A stretch of 41,216 bases of DNA from Rhodospirillales bacterium (GTDB taxonomy: Bacteria > Pseudomonadota > Alphaproteobacteria > Acetobacterales > Acetobacteraceae): contig JANXTF010000029.1 of NCBI GenBank assembly GCA_025352565.1, forward strand, positions 1-41,216, written 5' to 3'. Positions 33,737 to 41,216 of the stretch are shown here, piece by piece (the first letter of the stretch is position 1; each line of letters begins with the position of its first letter). Under the pieces are notes generated by a model. It was not told the DNA's origin and searched no databases. It worked only from the letters and a program-made list of their open reading frames with translations. Made by a program: the position numbers and the translations under genes.

Positions 33737-34818
33737 GCGATCCGGTCCGCGTGGTAGGCACGGCCGGCGGCGTCGAAAAGATGCACATGGGCCGGGTCGA
33801 TGGTGAGCTGGATGTGGTCGCCGATCGCCGGGGCCACATCGCCGGGCTCGTCGTACACGATGGTCGATCCGTCATTGGCGAGCGCGTGAACCAGCGTGCG
33901 TTCGCCGAGACGCTCCACCACATCGACGCGGGCGGGGCTGCCGGCGCCGGGGAGCACATGCTCGGCGCGAACGCCGAGGGTGAATGGGCCGCTGGCCGGG
34001 AGTGCGGCGGCGGGGATTGCGGTCGCGACGGTGGTGCCGTCAGCCAGGCGCACCATGATGCGGCCGTTGGCGTCGCCGGTTGGAGTGGCGGCGAGAAAGT
34101 TCATCGCGGGGCTGCCGATGAACGAGGCAACGAAGCGCGTGGCGGGCTGCAGATAGATCTCCATGGGGGCGCCAACCTGTTCGATGCGTCCCTGGTTCAT
34201 CACCACGATGCGCGTGGCCATCGTCATCGCCTCGACCTGGTCGTGGGTGACGAACACCATGGTCGCGCGCAGGCGGTGATGCAGGCGGGCGAGTTCGATC
34301 CGCGTACGGCTGCGCAAGGCGGCGTCGAGGTTCGACAACGGCTCGTCGAACAGGAAGATGTCCGGTTGCTTGACGATGGCGCGCGCGATGGCAACGCGCT
34401 GCCGCTGGCCGCCGGACAACTGGGCGGGCTTGCGATCGAGCAGGTGGGCGATTTCGAGCGTGCCCGCGGCGGCGGCGATCTTGCGGGCGATCTCGTCGGA
34501 TTTGGTGCCGATGTTGCGCAGCCCGAACGCTACGTTCTGCCGCACCGTCATGTGCGGATACAGCGCATAATGCTGGAACACCATGGCGACACCCCGGTCG
34601 CCGGGAGCCAGCGCGTCGATGCGTTTGCCGCCGATATGGATTTCGCCGCCGCTCAGGGGTTCGAGCCCCGCGACCATGCGCAACAGGGTGGATTTGCCGC
34701 AGCCCGAGGGGCCGAGGAAGACGGCGAACTCGCCATCGGCGATGTCGAGCGAGAGATCGTGGATCACCTCGAGCATACCGAAATGCTTCGACACGTTCTT
34801 GAGGCTTAGGCCACTCAA
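33733..34818 (-). CDS. Sugar ABC transporter ATP-binding protein, MalK/UgpC class
   Basis: A 361-residue ATPase with Walker [10 protein letters not shown], signature [16 protein letters not shown], Walker [17 protein letters not shown] and H-loop [11 protein letters not shown], followed by a C-terminal OB-type regulatory (TOBE) domain from about residue 240. The full-length frame begins with TTG (34818), preceded by GGGGGA. It is the first gene of the seven-gene operon running to 27045, and it faces the DUF4965 gene across a 108-base divergent promoter region. Confidence 0.92.
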   Translation of the reverse strand: MSGLSLKNVSKHFGMLEVIHDLSLDIADGEFAVFLGPSGCGKSTLLRMVAGLEPLSGGEIHIGGKRIDALAPGDRGVAMVFQHYALYPHMTVRQNVAFGLRNIGTKSDEIARKIAAAAGTLEIAHLLDRKPAQLSGGQRQRVAIARAIVKQPDIFLFDEPLSNLDAALRSRTRIELARLHHRLRATMVFVTHDQVEAMTMATRIVVMNQGRIEQVGAPMEIYLQPATRFVASFIGSPAMNFLAATPTGDANGRIMVRLADGTTVATAIPAAALPASGPFTLGVRAEHVLPGAGSPARVDVVERLGERTLVHALANDGSTIVYDEPGDVAPAIGDHIQLTIDPAHVHLFDAAGRAYHADRIA

Positions 34819-34926
34819 GCGTCGTCCCCCCGGAAAAGCATGGCTTTTTGCCTTGTTGACGACGGTAGGTGGCGGCTTCTAGCCTTGTCAAGCAGGGGAG
34901 AACGCAAGAATGCACAAGGCTTTGGC
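34819..34926. promoter_or_regulatory. Divergent promoter region between sugar ABC operon and DUF4965 gene
   Basis: These 108 bases are the only plausible control region for both transcription units. A -35-like TTGACG (34856-34861) reads toward the DUF4965 gene, and short CTTG/CAAG half-sites occur around 34883-34891. No regulator gene is nearby. I cannot define an operator with confidence. Confidence 0.4.
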
Positions 34927-36918
34927 ATGACGGAGCGGCTGCGCCGTGCGCCCGCCGTTCCTCTGGTGACGGTCGATCCGCATACCAGCGTGTGGTCGTG
35001 CGCGGATCGGCTGACCGATGACTGGCCGCGCCACTGGACCGGCACGAAAACCGAACTTTATGGCGTGGTGCGGGTGGATGGCGTTGCCTATCGCTTCATG
35101 GGCGGCCCGCAATGGCTCGCGCGCGCGGCGGAGCAGATTTCGTGCCGCATCGACGCGACGCGCACGGCGTACGTGTTCCGCGCGGGGGCGGTGAATTTAT
35201 CCGTCGATTTCGTGACGCCGCTGCTGGCGGACGATCTCGATCTGCTGTCGCGGCCGGTGACGTATGTGGTGCTTCGCGCCGAGGCGTTGGACCATCGGGC
35301 GCATGACGTGGCGGCCTATGTGGACATGACCGGCGAGATGGCGGTGAATTTGCCGCATCAGCGCGTGGTGTGGGCGACGCACGCCTTCGGCGGCGTGGAT
35401 GCGGTCTCGTTCCGGTGCGAGGAGCAGAACATCCTGGCCGAGGTGGGCGACCATCGGCGCATCGACTGGGGAACTGCGTTCCTGGCCGGGCGGCATGGCG
35501 TGGCGCGGACCTGCATCGGGGATATCGATGTGTGCCGCGACAGCTTTGCCCGCACCGGCGTCGCCAGCGATGCCGGGTTGAAGCCGATGCCGCGCAAGGT
35601 CGACTATAATTCCGACGCCGTGTGCTCGGTGACGGTCGCGCTGCACGACAGGCGGTGCGAGACGATCCTGATCGCGTACGACGATGAATGGTCGGTGGAG
35701 TATTTCGGCGAACGCCTGCGGCCGTGGTGGCGGCGTGGCGGCATGGAGGCGGGGGAACTGCTCGCCACGGCGATGCGCGAACGCGACGCGGTGCTGGCGC
35801 GCGCGGCGGCGTTCGATGCGGCGCTGGCGGCGCGGGCGACCGAGGCGTCCGGCGAGGCCTATGCCGACCTGCTGGCGCTGGCGTGGCGGCACACCCTCGC
35901 CGCGCACAAGCTGGTGGCCGGGCCGGATGGGACGCCGCTGTTCCTGTCGAAGGAAAACTTCTCCAACGGCTGCATCGGGACGGTGGACGTGATCTATCCG
36001 TCGGCACCGTTGTTCCTGGTGTACAATCCGGCGCTGCTGCGGGCGATGCTCGATCCGTATTTCGTGTATTGTGCGAGCCCGGCCTGGCCGTTTCCGTTCG
36101 CGGCGCACGACCTCGGCACGTATCCGAAGGCGAACGGCCAGACCTACCGCAATTTCGACCGCGACCCGCACCAGCCGATCATCGAGACGCAGATGCCGGT
36201 CGAGGAATGCGGCAACATGCTCATCCTGGTGGGGGCACTCGCGTCGGTCGAGGGCGACGCGGAATACGCGCGACGGCATTGGCAGCTGCTCACGACATGG
36301 GCCGAGTATCTGGCGGAGGCGGGGCGCGATCCGGGGCCGCAGCTTTGCACCGACGATTTCTCGGGCGTGCTCGGCCACAACGTCAATCTTTCCGCCAAGG
36401 CCACCATGGGGCTCGGCTGCTATGCCATGCTGGCGGAGCGGCTGGGCGATGCGGCGACCGGCGCGCGGTATCGTGAGATCGCGGAGGAATTCGCGCGCGA
36501 CCTGCTGGCGGGCGCGCGCGATGGCGAGGCCACCCGGCTCGCGTACAACCAGCCGGGGACGTGGAGCCTGAAATACAATCTGGTATGGGACCGGCTGCTG
36601 GGCCTGGGCCTGTTCCCGCAAGCGGAGATGCGGCGGGAACTCGCGTTCTATCGCGGCAAGGTGGAGACGTACGGCGTGCCGCTCGACAGCCGGGGCACGC
36701 TCACCAAGCCGGAATGGATGCTGTGGGCCGCATCGCTTGCCGAGGACCGCGCGTTGTTCACCGATTGGGTGGAACGGATCGTGAGGTACGCCAACGAGAC
36801 GCCCAACCGCGTGCCGCTGTCGGATCTGTATTTCACCGATACCGGGCGCAAGATCGGGTTTCAGGCACGCTCGGTGCTGGGCGGCCTGTTCGTCGGTCTG
36901 ATGCGGCCCTCCGGCTAG
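34927..36918 (+). CDS. DUF4965-family protein (glutaminase A-like, six-hairpin glycosidase fold)
   Basis: This 663-residue protein resembles the DUF5127/DUF4965/DUF1793 group usually labelled glutaminase A after a fungal enzyme. The N-terminal half is beta-rich; the C-terminal half matches the alpha/alpha-barrel blocks: FAAHDLGTYPKANGQ, IETQMPVEECGNMLILVGA, TDDFSGVLGHNVNLSAKA, YNQPGTWSLKYNLVWDRLLG and YGVPLDSRGTLTKPEWMLW. No signal peptide is present, so it is probably cytoplasmic, unlike secreted fungal relatives. Divergence from an arabinofuranosidase/sugar-ABC operon argues for a glycosidase rather than a glutaminase. Acidic residues in the listed blocks are candidate catalytic groups. Confidence 0.85.
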   Translation: MTERLRRAPAVPLVTVDPHTSVWSCADRLTDDWPRHWTGTKTELYGVVRVDGVAYRFMGGPQWLARAAEQISCRIDATRTAYVFRAGAVNLSVDFVTPLLADDLDLLSRPVTYVVLRAEALDHRAHDVAAYVDMTGEMAVNLPHQRVVWATHAFGGVDAVSFRCEEQNILAEVGDHRRIDWGTAFLAGRHGVARTCIGDIDVCRDSFARTGVASDAGLKPMPRKVDYNSDAVCSVTVALHDRRCETILIAYDDEWSVEYFGERLRPWWRRGGMEAGELLATAMRERDAVLARAAAFDAALAARATEASGEAYADLLALAWRHTLAAHKLVAGPDGTPLFLSKENFSNGCIGTVDVIYPSAPLFLVYNPALLRAMLDPYFVYCASPAWPFPFAAHDLGTYPKANGQTYRNFDRDPHQPIIETQMPVEECGNMLILVGALASVEGDAEYARRHWQLLTTWAEYLAEAGRDPGPQLCTDDFSGVLGHNVNLSAKATMGLGCYAMLAERLGDAATGARYREIAEEFARDLLAGARDGEATRLAYNQPGTWSLKYNLVWDRLLGLGLFPQAEMRRELAFYRGKVETYGVPLDSRGTLTKPEWMLWAASLAEDRALFTDWVERIVRYANETPNRVPLSDLYFTDTGRKIGFQARSVLGGLFVGLMRPSG

Positions 36919-37082
36919 GATTTCGGCTTCTGCTTCGGCGGCACGCCCGCCTCACGCAGCCCGATGGCGATGGCCTGCTTGGGATCCTTCACCGTGTGGC
37001 CGGCGGATTTGAGGTCGCCTTCCTTGAGTTCGTGCATCACGCGCACCACTGCGCGCTGCTGCGTCGGGGACTCCTTGGCCAC
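36915..37082 (-). CDS. DUF6496-like small basic protein
   Basis: This 55-residue protein has KRVMHE-type features: QRAVVRVMHELKEGDLKSA followed by KDPKQAIAIGLREAG and a lysine-rich tail. The R-V-M-H-E...L-K-S...K-QAIAI-L-EAG pattern matches DUF6496, a widespread short family of unknown function. The GTG start has GGAGA upstream; a longer in-frame version would run across the divergent acyl-CoA dehydrogenase start and is unlikely. Its stop codon overlaps the stop of the DUF4965 gene by four bases (CTAG shared tail to tail). Confidence 0.7.
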   Translation of the reverse strand: MAKESPTQQRAVVRVMHELKEGDLKSAGHTVKDPKQAIAIGLREAGVPPKQKPKS

Positions 37083-37128
37083 CGCCTGATCTCCTGCTTG
37101 AATGGCGGGATAACGCGGAGGAACGCCA

Positions 37129-38346
37129 TTGGATTTCACCCTGACCCCTGAGGTCGATGCGCTGCGCGCATCCATCCGCAAATTCGTGGACGATCGGCTG
37201 ATCCCGCTGGAGGCGGATGGCGCGAATTACGATGCGCACGAGAACATCGCGCCCGGCGTGCTGGCGCGGCTGCGTGGCGAGGCGCGGGCGCAAGGCCTGT
37301 GGGCGTTGCAGATGCCGGTCGCGCGCGGCGGGCGCGGACTGAAGCTCGCCGAGATGGCGCCGTGCTACGAGGAGATGAACCGCTCGATCTTCGGTCCCGT
37401 GGTGTTCAACAGCGCGGCACCCGATGACGGCAACATGATGGTGCTGGAACGCGTGGGCACCGAGGCGCAGAAGGCGCGCTGGTTGCAGCCGATCATCGAC
37501 GGCGCAGTGTCCAGCAGCTTCGCGATGACGGAGCCGATGGACGATGCGGGAGAGGGCTGCGGCTCCGACCCGGCGCTGACCTATACCAAGGCCACGCGCA
37601 CGAACACCGGTTGGCGCATCCATGGCCGCAAATGGTTCATCACTGGGGCGGATGCCGCGCGCCACTTCATGCTGATCGCACGCACCTCGGACGACGAGCG
37701 AAAGGGGTTGAGCGCGTTCGTATTCGATGCCGGCCAGCCGGGGTGGCGCATCGTGCGGCGCATTCCGATCATGGGGCCGGAGGAGCATGGCGGGCATTGC
37801 GAAATGGAGTTCGATGGGCTGGAGATCCCCGACGAGAACCGGCTGATGGAGGTCGGGGACGGATTGAAGCTGACGCAGATCCGCCTCGGGCCGGCGCGGT
37901 TGACGCATTGCATGCGCTGGACCGGGTTGGCGCGGCGGGCGCTGGAAATCGCGATGGACCATGCCAACAAGCGGCGCAGCGGGACCGGAAGGTTGATCGA
38001 GCGGGAGAGCGTGCAGGCATTGCTCGGCCAGGCGGGCATGGAGATCCAGACCGGGCGGCTGCTCACGATGCATGCGGCATGGAAGCTCGATCAGGGCGAT
38101 TTCGCGCGCAAGGAGGTGTCCATGGCCAAGGTGGTCGTGGCGGACGCGCTGCACCGCGCGGCCGACACGGCGCTGCAGCTGATGGGCGCGCGGGGCTATT
38201 CGAAGGACACGCCGGTGGAGTGGATCTACCGCTATGCGCGCCAGGCGCGGCTGGTGGATGGCGCGTCGGAGGTGCATCGCATGGTGCTGGCCAATTTCAT
38301 GCGGCGCGAGGGGACGGCGTTTTTCGGCTGGGACGCGCATGGATAG
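37129..38346 (+). CDS. Acyl-CoA dehydrogenase, ACAD10/11- and LvaC-like
   Basis: A 405-residue FAD acyl-CoA dehydrogenase-fold protein with FAMTEP (131-136), KWFITGADAARHF, and the C-terminal ALQLMGARGYSKDTPVEWIY block. At the usual catalytic-base site the normal Glu-Gly of classical short/medium-chain enzymes is Asp-Gly (D377 in RLVDGASEVHR), as in the ACAD10/ACAD11 group. Start is TTG behind GGAGGAA. It overlaps the kinase gene by eight bases. With the next two genes it recalls LvaC, which acts on phosphorylated 4-hydroxyacyl-CoA in levulinate catabolism. Confidence 0.88.
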   Translation: MDFTLTPEVDALRASIRKFVDDRLIPLEADGANYDAHENIAPGVLARLRGEARAQGLWALQMPVARGGRGLKLAEMAPCYEEMNRSIFGPVVFNSAAPDDGNMMVLERVGTEAQKARWLQPIIDGAVSSSFAMTEPMDDAGEGCGSDPALTYTKATRTNTGWRIHGRKWFITGADAARHFMLIARTSDDERKGLSAFVFDAGQPGWRIVRRIPIMGPEEHGGHCEMEFDGLEIPDENRLMEVGDGLKLTQIRLGPARLTHCMRWTGLARRALEIAMDHANKRRSGTGRLIERESVQALLGQAGMEIQTGRLLTMHAAWKLDQGDFARKEVSMAKVVVADALHRAADTALQLMGARGYSKDTPVEWIYRYARQARLVDGASEVHRMVLANFMRREGTAFFGWDAHG

Positions 38347-39319
38347 GGCGGCGCTGGCGGATTGGCTGGCCGCGGCGGCCGGCCAACCTGTCGAGATCAT
38401 CGGCATGGCACTCATGTCCGGCGGGGCCATTCAGCAGAACTGGCGGTTGGATGCGGTGGTTCGCGGCGTGACGCAGGCCTGGGTGTTGCGCAAGGATGCG
38501 CCGGCGAAATTGTCGCACAGCCGATCGCGGGCGGAGGAATTCGCGCTGCTTCAGGTGGCGTTCGCGGCCGGGGTGACCGTGCCGGAGCCGCTGTACGTGT
38601 GTAGCGATGCGGCCGTGCTCGGCACTCCGTTCTTCGTCATGCGCCGGGTCGAGGGGATCGCGGCGGCGCATCGCGTGGTCCGCGGCGAGACGCTGGGCGG
38701 CGGGCGGGAGGCGCTGGTGGCGGCTTTGGGACGGGAGCTGGCGGCCATCCATGCCATTCGGCCGGGGCACGAGAACCTCGATTTTATGGGCGAAATCGAC
38801 CCGAATCCATGCGGTCGTTTCGTCCGCGACGCGCGAAAACGCCTCGATTCCGCGCAAAACCCGCGCCCGATTCTGGAATGGGGCCTCCGCCGCCTGGAAC
38901 TCACGGCCCCGCCGCCAGGGGACATTGTTATGTGCCATAACGATTTCCGCACCGGCAATTACATGGTCACAGACAGGGGTCTGACCGGCGTGCTCGATTG
39001 GGAATTCGCCGCCTGGGGCGACCGGCACGAGGATTTCGGCTGGCTCTGCGCGCCCTGCTGGCGCTTCGGCGGCGTGGGTGAAGCGGGCGGCGTGGGATCG
39101 CGCGAAACCCTCTACGGCGCCTACCAACAGGCATCCGGCCACGCGGTCGATCCGGCGAAGGTCGCGTGGTGGGAGATCGCCGCCGCCATTCGCTGGGCCG
39201 TGATCGCCAGCGACCAGGCCGCGCGCCATGTCAGCGGCACCGAACCGAGCCTCGAACTGGCGCTCACCGGCCATATCGTGCCCGAACTCGAACTCGGCGT
39301 GATGCGAGCCTGCGCATGA
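38339..39319 (+). CDS. Aminoglycoside phosphotransferase-fold kinase, LvaA-like
   Basis: A 326-residue APH-family kinase with the catalytic loop CHNDFRTGNYMV (H200, D202, N207) and metal-binding aspartate D220 in LDWEFAAWGD; K52 in WVLRKDAP is the likely ATP lysine. This subfamily, near acyl-CoA dehydrogenases, includes the kinase domains of ACAD10/11 and LvaA, which phosphorylates 4-hydroxyacyl-CoA. The start overlaps the dehydrogenase gene and the stop overlaps the DUF6285 start (ATGA), so the three are tightly coupled. It is unlikely to be an antibiotic-resistance enzyme. Confidence 0.88.
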   Translation: MDRAALADWLAAAAGQPVEIIGMALMSGGAIQQNWRLDAVVRGVTQAWVLRKDAPAKLSHSRSRAEEFALLQVAFAAGVTVPEPLYVCSDAAVLGTPFFVMRRVEGIAAAHRVVRGETLGGGREALVAALGRELAAIHAIRPGHENLDFMGEIDPNPCGRFVRDARKRLDSAQNPRPILEWGLRRLELTAPPPGDIVMCHNDFRTGNYMVTDRGLTGVLDWEFAAWGDRHEDFGWLCAPCWRFGGVGEAGGVGSRETLYGAYQQASGHAVDPAKVAWWEIAAAIRWAVIASDQAARHVSGTEPSLELALTGHIVPELELGVMRACA

Positions 39320-39642
39320 GCTGGGACGGAACCGAATCGCCCAACGGCGCGGAACTGCTCGAAATCGCCCGCGCCACCCTGCTCGATGTCATCGTGCCCG
39401 GCCTCGCCGGCGATGCGCGCTTCAAGGCGCTGATGGTGGCCAACGCGATCGCCATCGCCACCCGTGAACTGCGCCTCGGCACCGTGGCCATCCGCGCGGC
39501 ATTGCAGGCGATCGGCACCGACGCGCGCACGCTCGGCACCGAAATCCGCGCCGGCGCCCATGACGACGACGCCGATCTCGCCGCAAGGCTGCTGCGCCTC
39601 GCCGAGGAACGCTGCCGGATCAGCGCGCCGCGTTCGCTGTAG
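39316..39642 (+). CDS. DUF6285 protein, LvaB-like accessory of the kinase
   Basis: This 108-residue all-helical protein contains GAELLEIARATLLDVIVPGL and the block RFKALMVANAIAIATREL, which fit DUF6285, a family typically encoded beside APH-type kinases of acyl-CoA pathways. In Pseudomonas putida the small protein LvaB is required together with the kinase LvaA, and by size and position this is its likely counterpart. The ATG overlaps the kinase stop. Its last 23 bases overlap the end of the convergent ABC exporter gene. Confidence 0.8.
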   Translation: MSWDGTESPNGAELLEIARATLLDVIVPGLAGDARFKALMVANAIAIATRELRLGTVAIRAALQAIGTDARTLGTEIRAGAHDDDADLAARLLRLAEERCRISAPRSL

Positions 39643-41216
39643 CCTCGGCCCCGAACTGCAACTTCGCGAGACGCGCGTACAGCCCGCCGGCATGGATCAA
39701 TCGGTCGTGGCTGCCGGTCTCAACCACACGCCCCTCCTCGATCACCACGATCCGATCCGCCGAGCGCACCGTGGCGAGCCGGTGCGCCACCACCAGCGTG
39801 GTGCGGTCCCGCGACAGCACCGCCAGCGCGTCCTGCACCGCCCGTTCCGACTCGGCGTCGAGCGCGCTGGTCGCCTCGTCCAGCAGCAGCACCGGCGGAT
39901 CGCGCAATATCGCCCGCGCTATCGCGATGCGCTGCCGCTGGCCGCCCGACAGGCGCACGCCCTTCTCGCCCAGGAACGTGGCGTAGCCTTCGGGCAGATC
40001 CTCCAGGAAATCCGCGTGCGCCGCATGGCCCGCCGCGCGCACCTCGGCATCGCTGGCACCCGGCCGCCCGTAGCGAATATTCTCCAGCGCCGTGGTGCCG
40101 AAGATCACCGGGTCCTGCGGCACGATGCCGATGCGTCCGCGCAGATCCGCCAGCGCCAGGCACGAGATATCCACGCCGTCCAGCGTCACGCGGCCTTCCG
40201 CCGGGTCGTAGTAGCGCAACAGCAATTGCAGCACCGTGGTCTTGCCGGCACCCGACGGGCCGACCAGCGCCACCGTCTCGCCTGGTGCCACCGCGATCGA
40301 GAAATCCCGCAACGCCGCGTGGTCCGGCCGGGCCGGGTAACGGAACACCACGCGCTCGAACGCCACCCGCCCCTCGGCCCGCGCCGGCAGCCTCACCGGA
40401 TGCGCGGGCGAGGCGATCGTCGGCCGCTCCGCCAGCAATTCCCGCAGCCGATCGGCCGCCCCGCTCGCACGCTGCAACTCGCCCCATAATTCGCTCATCT
40501 GCGCGCCGGAACTCGCCAGAATCACCGCGTAGAACACGAACGCCGACAGATCGCCGCCGCTCATGCGGCCGTCGATCACGTCACGCCCCCCCACCCACAG
40601 GCTGAACACGATCGCGCCGAACCCCAGCAGGATCACCGCGAAAATCAGCAGCGACCGGGTCCGCACCCGGCGCAGCGCGGTGACGACGGAACGCTCCACC
40701 TGCGCGGAGAACCGCACCCGGTCCACCGGCTCATGGGTGAACGCCTGCACCGTCCGCAGCGCGTTGATCGTCTCCTCCGCATACGCCCCCAGATCGGCCA
40801 CGCGATCCTGCGCCGCGCGCGAAAGATGCCGCTCGCGCCTGCCGAACACCACCAGCGGCACCAGCACCAGCGGCGTCACCAGCAGCACGATGCCGGCCAG
40901 CTTCGGGCTCGTTACCAGCAGCATCGCGAGCGCCCCGGTCAGCAGGATGAAGCTCCGCAGCCATTGCGAGATGGCCGATCCGATCAGCGCCTGGAGCACG
41001 GAGATATCCGCCGTCAGCCGGGTGAGGATGTCGCCGGTGCGGGCGGTCTCGAAGAAGGCGGGCGACAGCGAGATCACGCGCTCGAACATGTCCCGCCGCA
41101 GATCGGCCGCGACGCGCTCGCCGAGCCACGAGACGAGGTAGAAACGCAGGCAGGTGAAGCCGGCCAGCGCCGCCTCCACGACGAACATGGCGCCCGCCGC
41201 CTGGTTCAGATGCGCC
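39620..41216 (-). CDS. ABC transporter with fused membrane and ATPase domains, MsbA-like (5' end outside window)
   Basis: The frame is open to the window end, so the N-terminus is missing; 531 codons are visible, preceded in-frame by AHLNQAAGAM at the edge. Half-transporter layout: membrane domain to about residue 290 of the visible part, then an ATPase with Walker A GPSGAGKTT, signature [15 protein letters not shown], Walker B PVLLLDEATSALD and H-loop VVAHRLATV. This is the ABCB/MsbA-type exporter family, members of which move lipids, peptides or drugs. The substrate is not predictable. Its stop overlaps the DUF6285 gene tail to tail. Confidence 0.9.
   Translation of the reverse strand, partial: AHLNQAAGAMFVVEAALAGFTCLRFYLVSWLGERVAADLRRDMFERVISLSPAFFETARTGDILTRLTADISVLQALIGSAISQWLRSFILLTGALAMLLVTSPKLAGIVLLVTPLVLVPLVVFGRRERHLSRAAQDRVADLGAYAEETINALRTVQAFTHEPVDRVRFSAQVERSVVTALRRVRTRSLLIFAVILLGFGAIVFSLWVGGRDVIDGRMSGGDLSAFVFYAVILASSGAQMSELWGELQRASGAADRLRELLAERPTIASPAHPVRLPARAEGRVAFERVVFRYPARPDHAALRDFSIAVAPGETVALVGPSGAGKTTVLQLLLRYYDPAEGRVTLDGVDISCLALADLRGRIGIVPQDPVIFGTTALENIRYGRPGASDAEVRAAGHAAHADFLEDLPEGYATFLGEKGVRLSGGQRQRIAIARAILRDPPVLLLDEATSALDAESERAVQDALAVLSRDRTTLVVAHRLATVRSADRIVVIEEGRVVETGSHDRLIHAGGLYARLAKLQFGAEATANAAR

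Noticed and set aside
38339-39319. Reading the phosphotransferase as an aminoglycoside-resistance gene
   Set aside because: Overlap with an ACAD10/11-type dehydrogenase and DUF6285 places it in acyl-CoA metabolism; the resistance reading rests only on the fold name.

Overview
This is a GC-rich chromosomal window from an alphaproteobacterium, most likely a member of Rhodospirillales / Acetobacteraceae-like lineages. That placement is an inference. It rests on a gcrA cell-cycle regulator (an alphaproteobacterial gene), a Paracoccus-style cytochrome oxidase operon (ctaC-ctaD-ctaB-small orf-ctaG-ctaE-surf1), a HIG1-type small membrane protein, an etfB-etfA-hbd operon, and frequent GTG/TTG starts with ATGA or GTGA gene overlaps. 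Coding density is very high. No stretch over about 170 bases lacks a gene, and I see no rRNA, tRNA, insertion sequence, phage gene or CRISPR array.

Layout. 1-4257 (minus): mscS-type channel, a 2OG-Fe(II) dioxygenase and a DUF4214/carbohydrate-binding-like protein cut by the window edge, apparently one operon. 4348-7317 (plus): HIG1-like protein, then etfB-etfA-hbd, preceded by a good promoter candidate and a 5' leader hairpin. 7421-15460 (minus): aa3 cytochrome c oxidase and its assembly genes, running on into surf1, a MOSC protein and an M32 carboxypeptidase. 15612-16951 (minus): a PmtA-like methyltransferase and gcrA, separated by a cluster of hairpins that includes a 34-bp perfect palindrome. 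17103-20842 (minus): CHAP lipoprotein, tatA, and the methionine-salvage genes mtnB-mtnD-mtnC followed by an acetamidase/formamidase. 21013-26994 (plus): a phytanoyl-CoA-dioxygenase-like protein, a complete five-gene branched-chain-amino-acid-type ABC importer and a cupin. 27045-34818 (minus): a probable seven-gene operon with a sugar ABC importer, GH51 arabinofuranosidase, arylformamidase-like hydrolase and PhzS-like flavin monooxygenase; divergent from it is a DUF4965 six-hairpin-glycosidase-like gene (34927-36918). 36915-39642: a small DUF6496-like gene (minus), then an acyl-CoA dehydrogenase, an aminoglycoside-phosphotransferase-like kinase and a DUF6285 protein (plus). The last gene, on the minus strand, is an MsbA-type ABC exporter cut by the window end.

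The most interesting parts are two catabolic loci. The sugar-ABC / GH51 / DUF4965 / hydrolase / flavin-monooxygenase locus faces a Liv-type importer with a cupin. Together they look like a system for importing and dismantling an arabinose-containing, possibly aromatic-decorated compound. The acyl-CoA dehydrogenase / kinase / DUF6285 trio matches the gene set of the LvaC-LvaA-LvaB levulinate/4-hydroxyacid pathway, in which a 4-hydroxyacyl-CoA is phosphorylated and the phosphate is then eliminated. Both are inferences from gene content and motifs.
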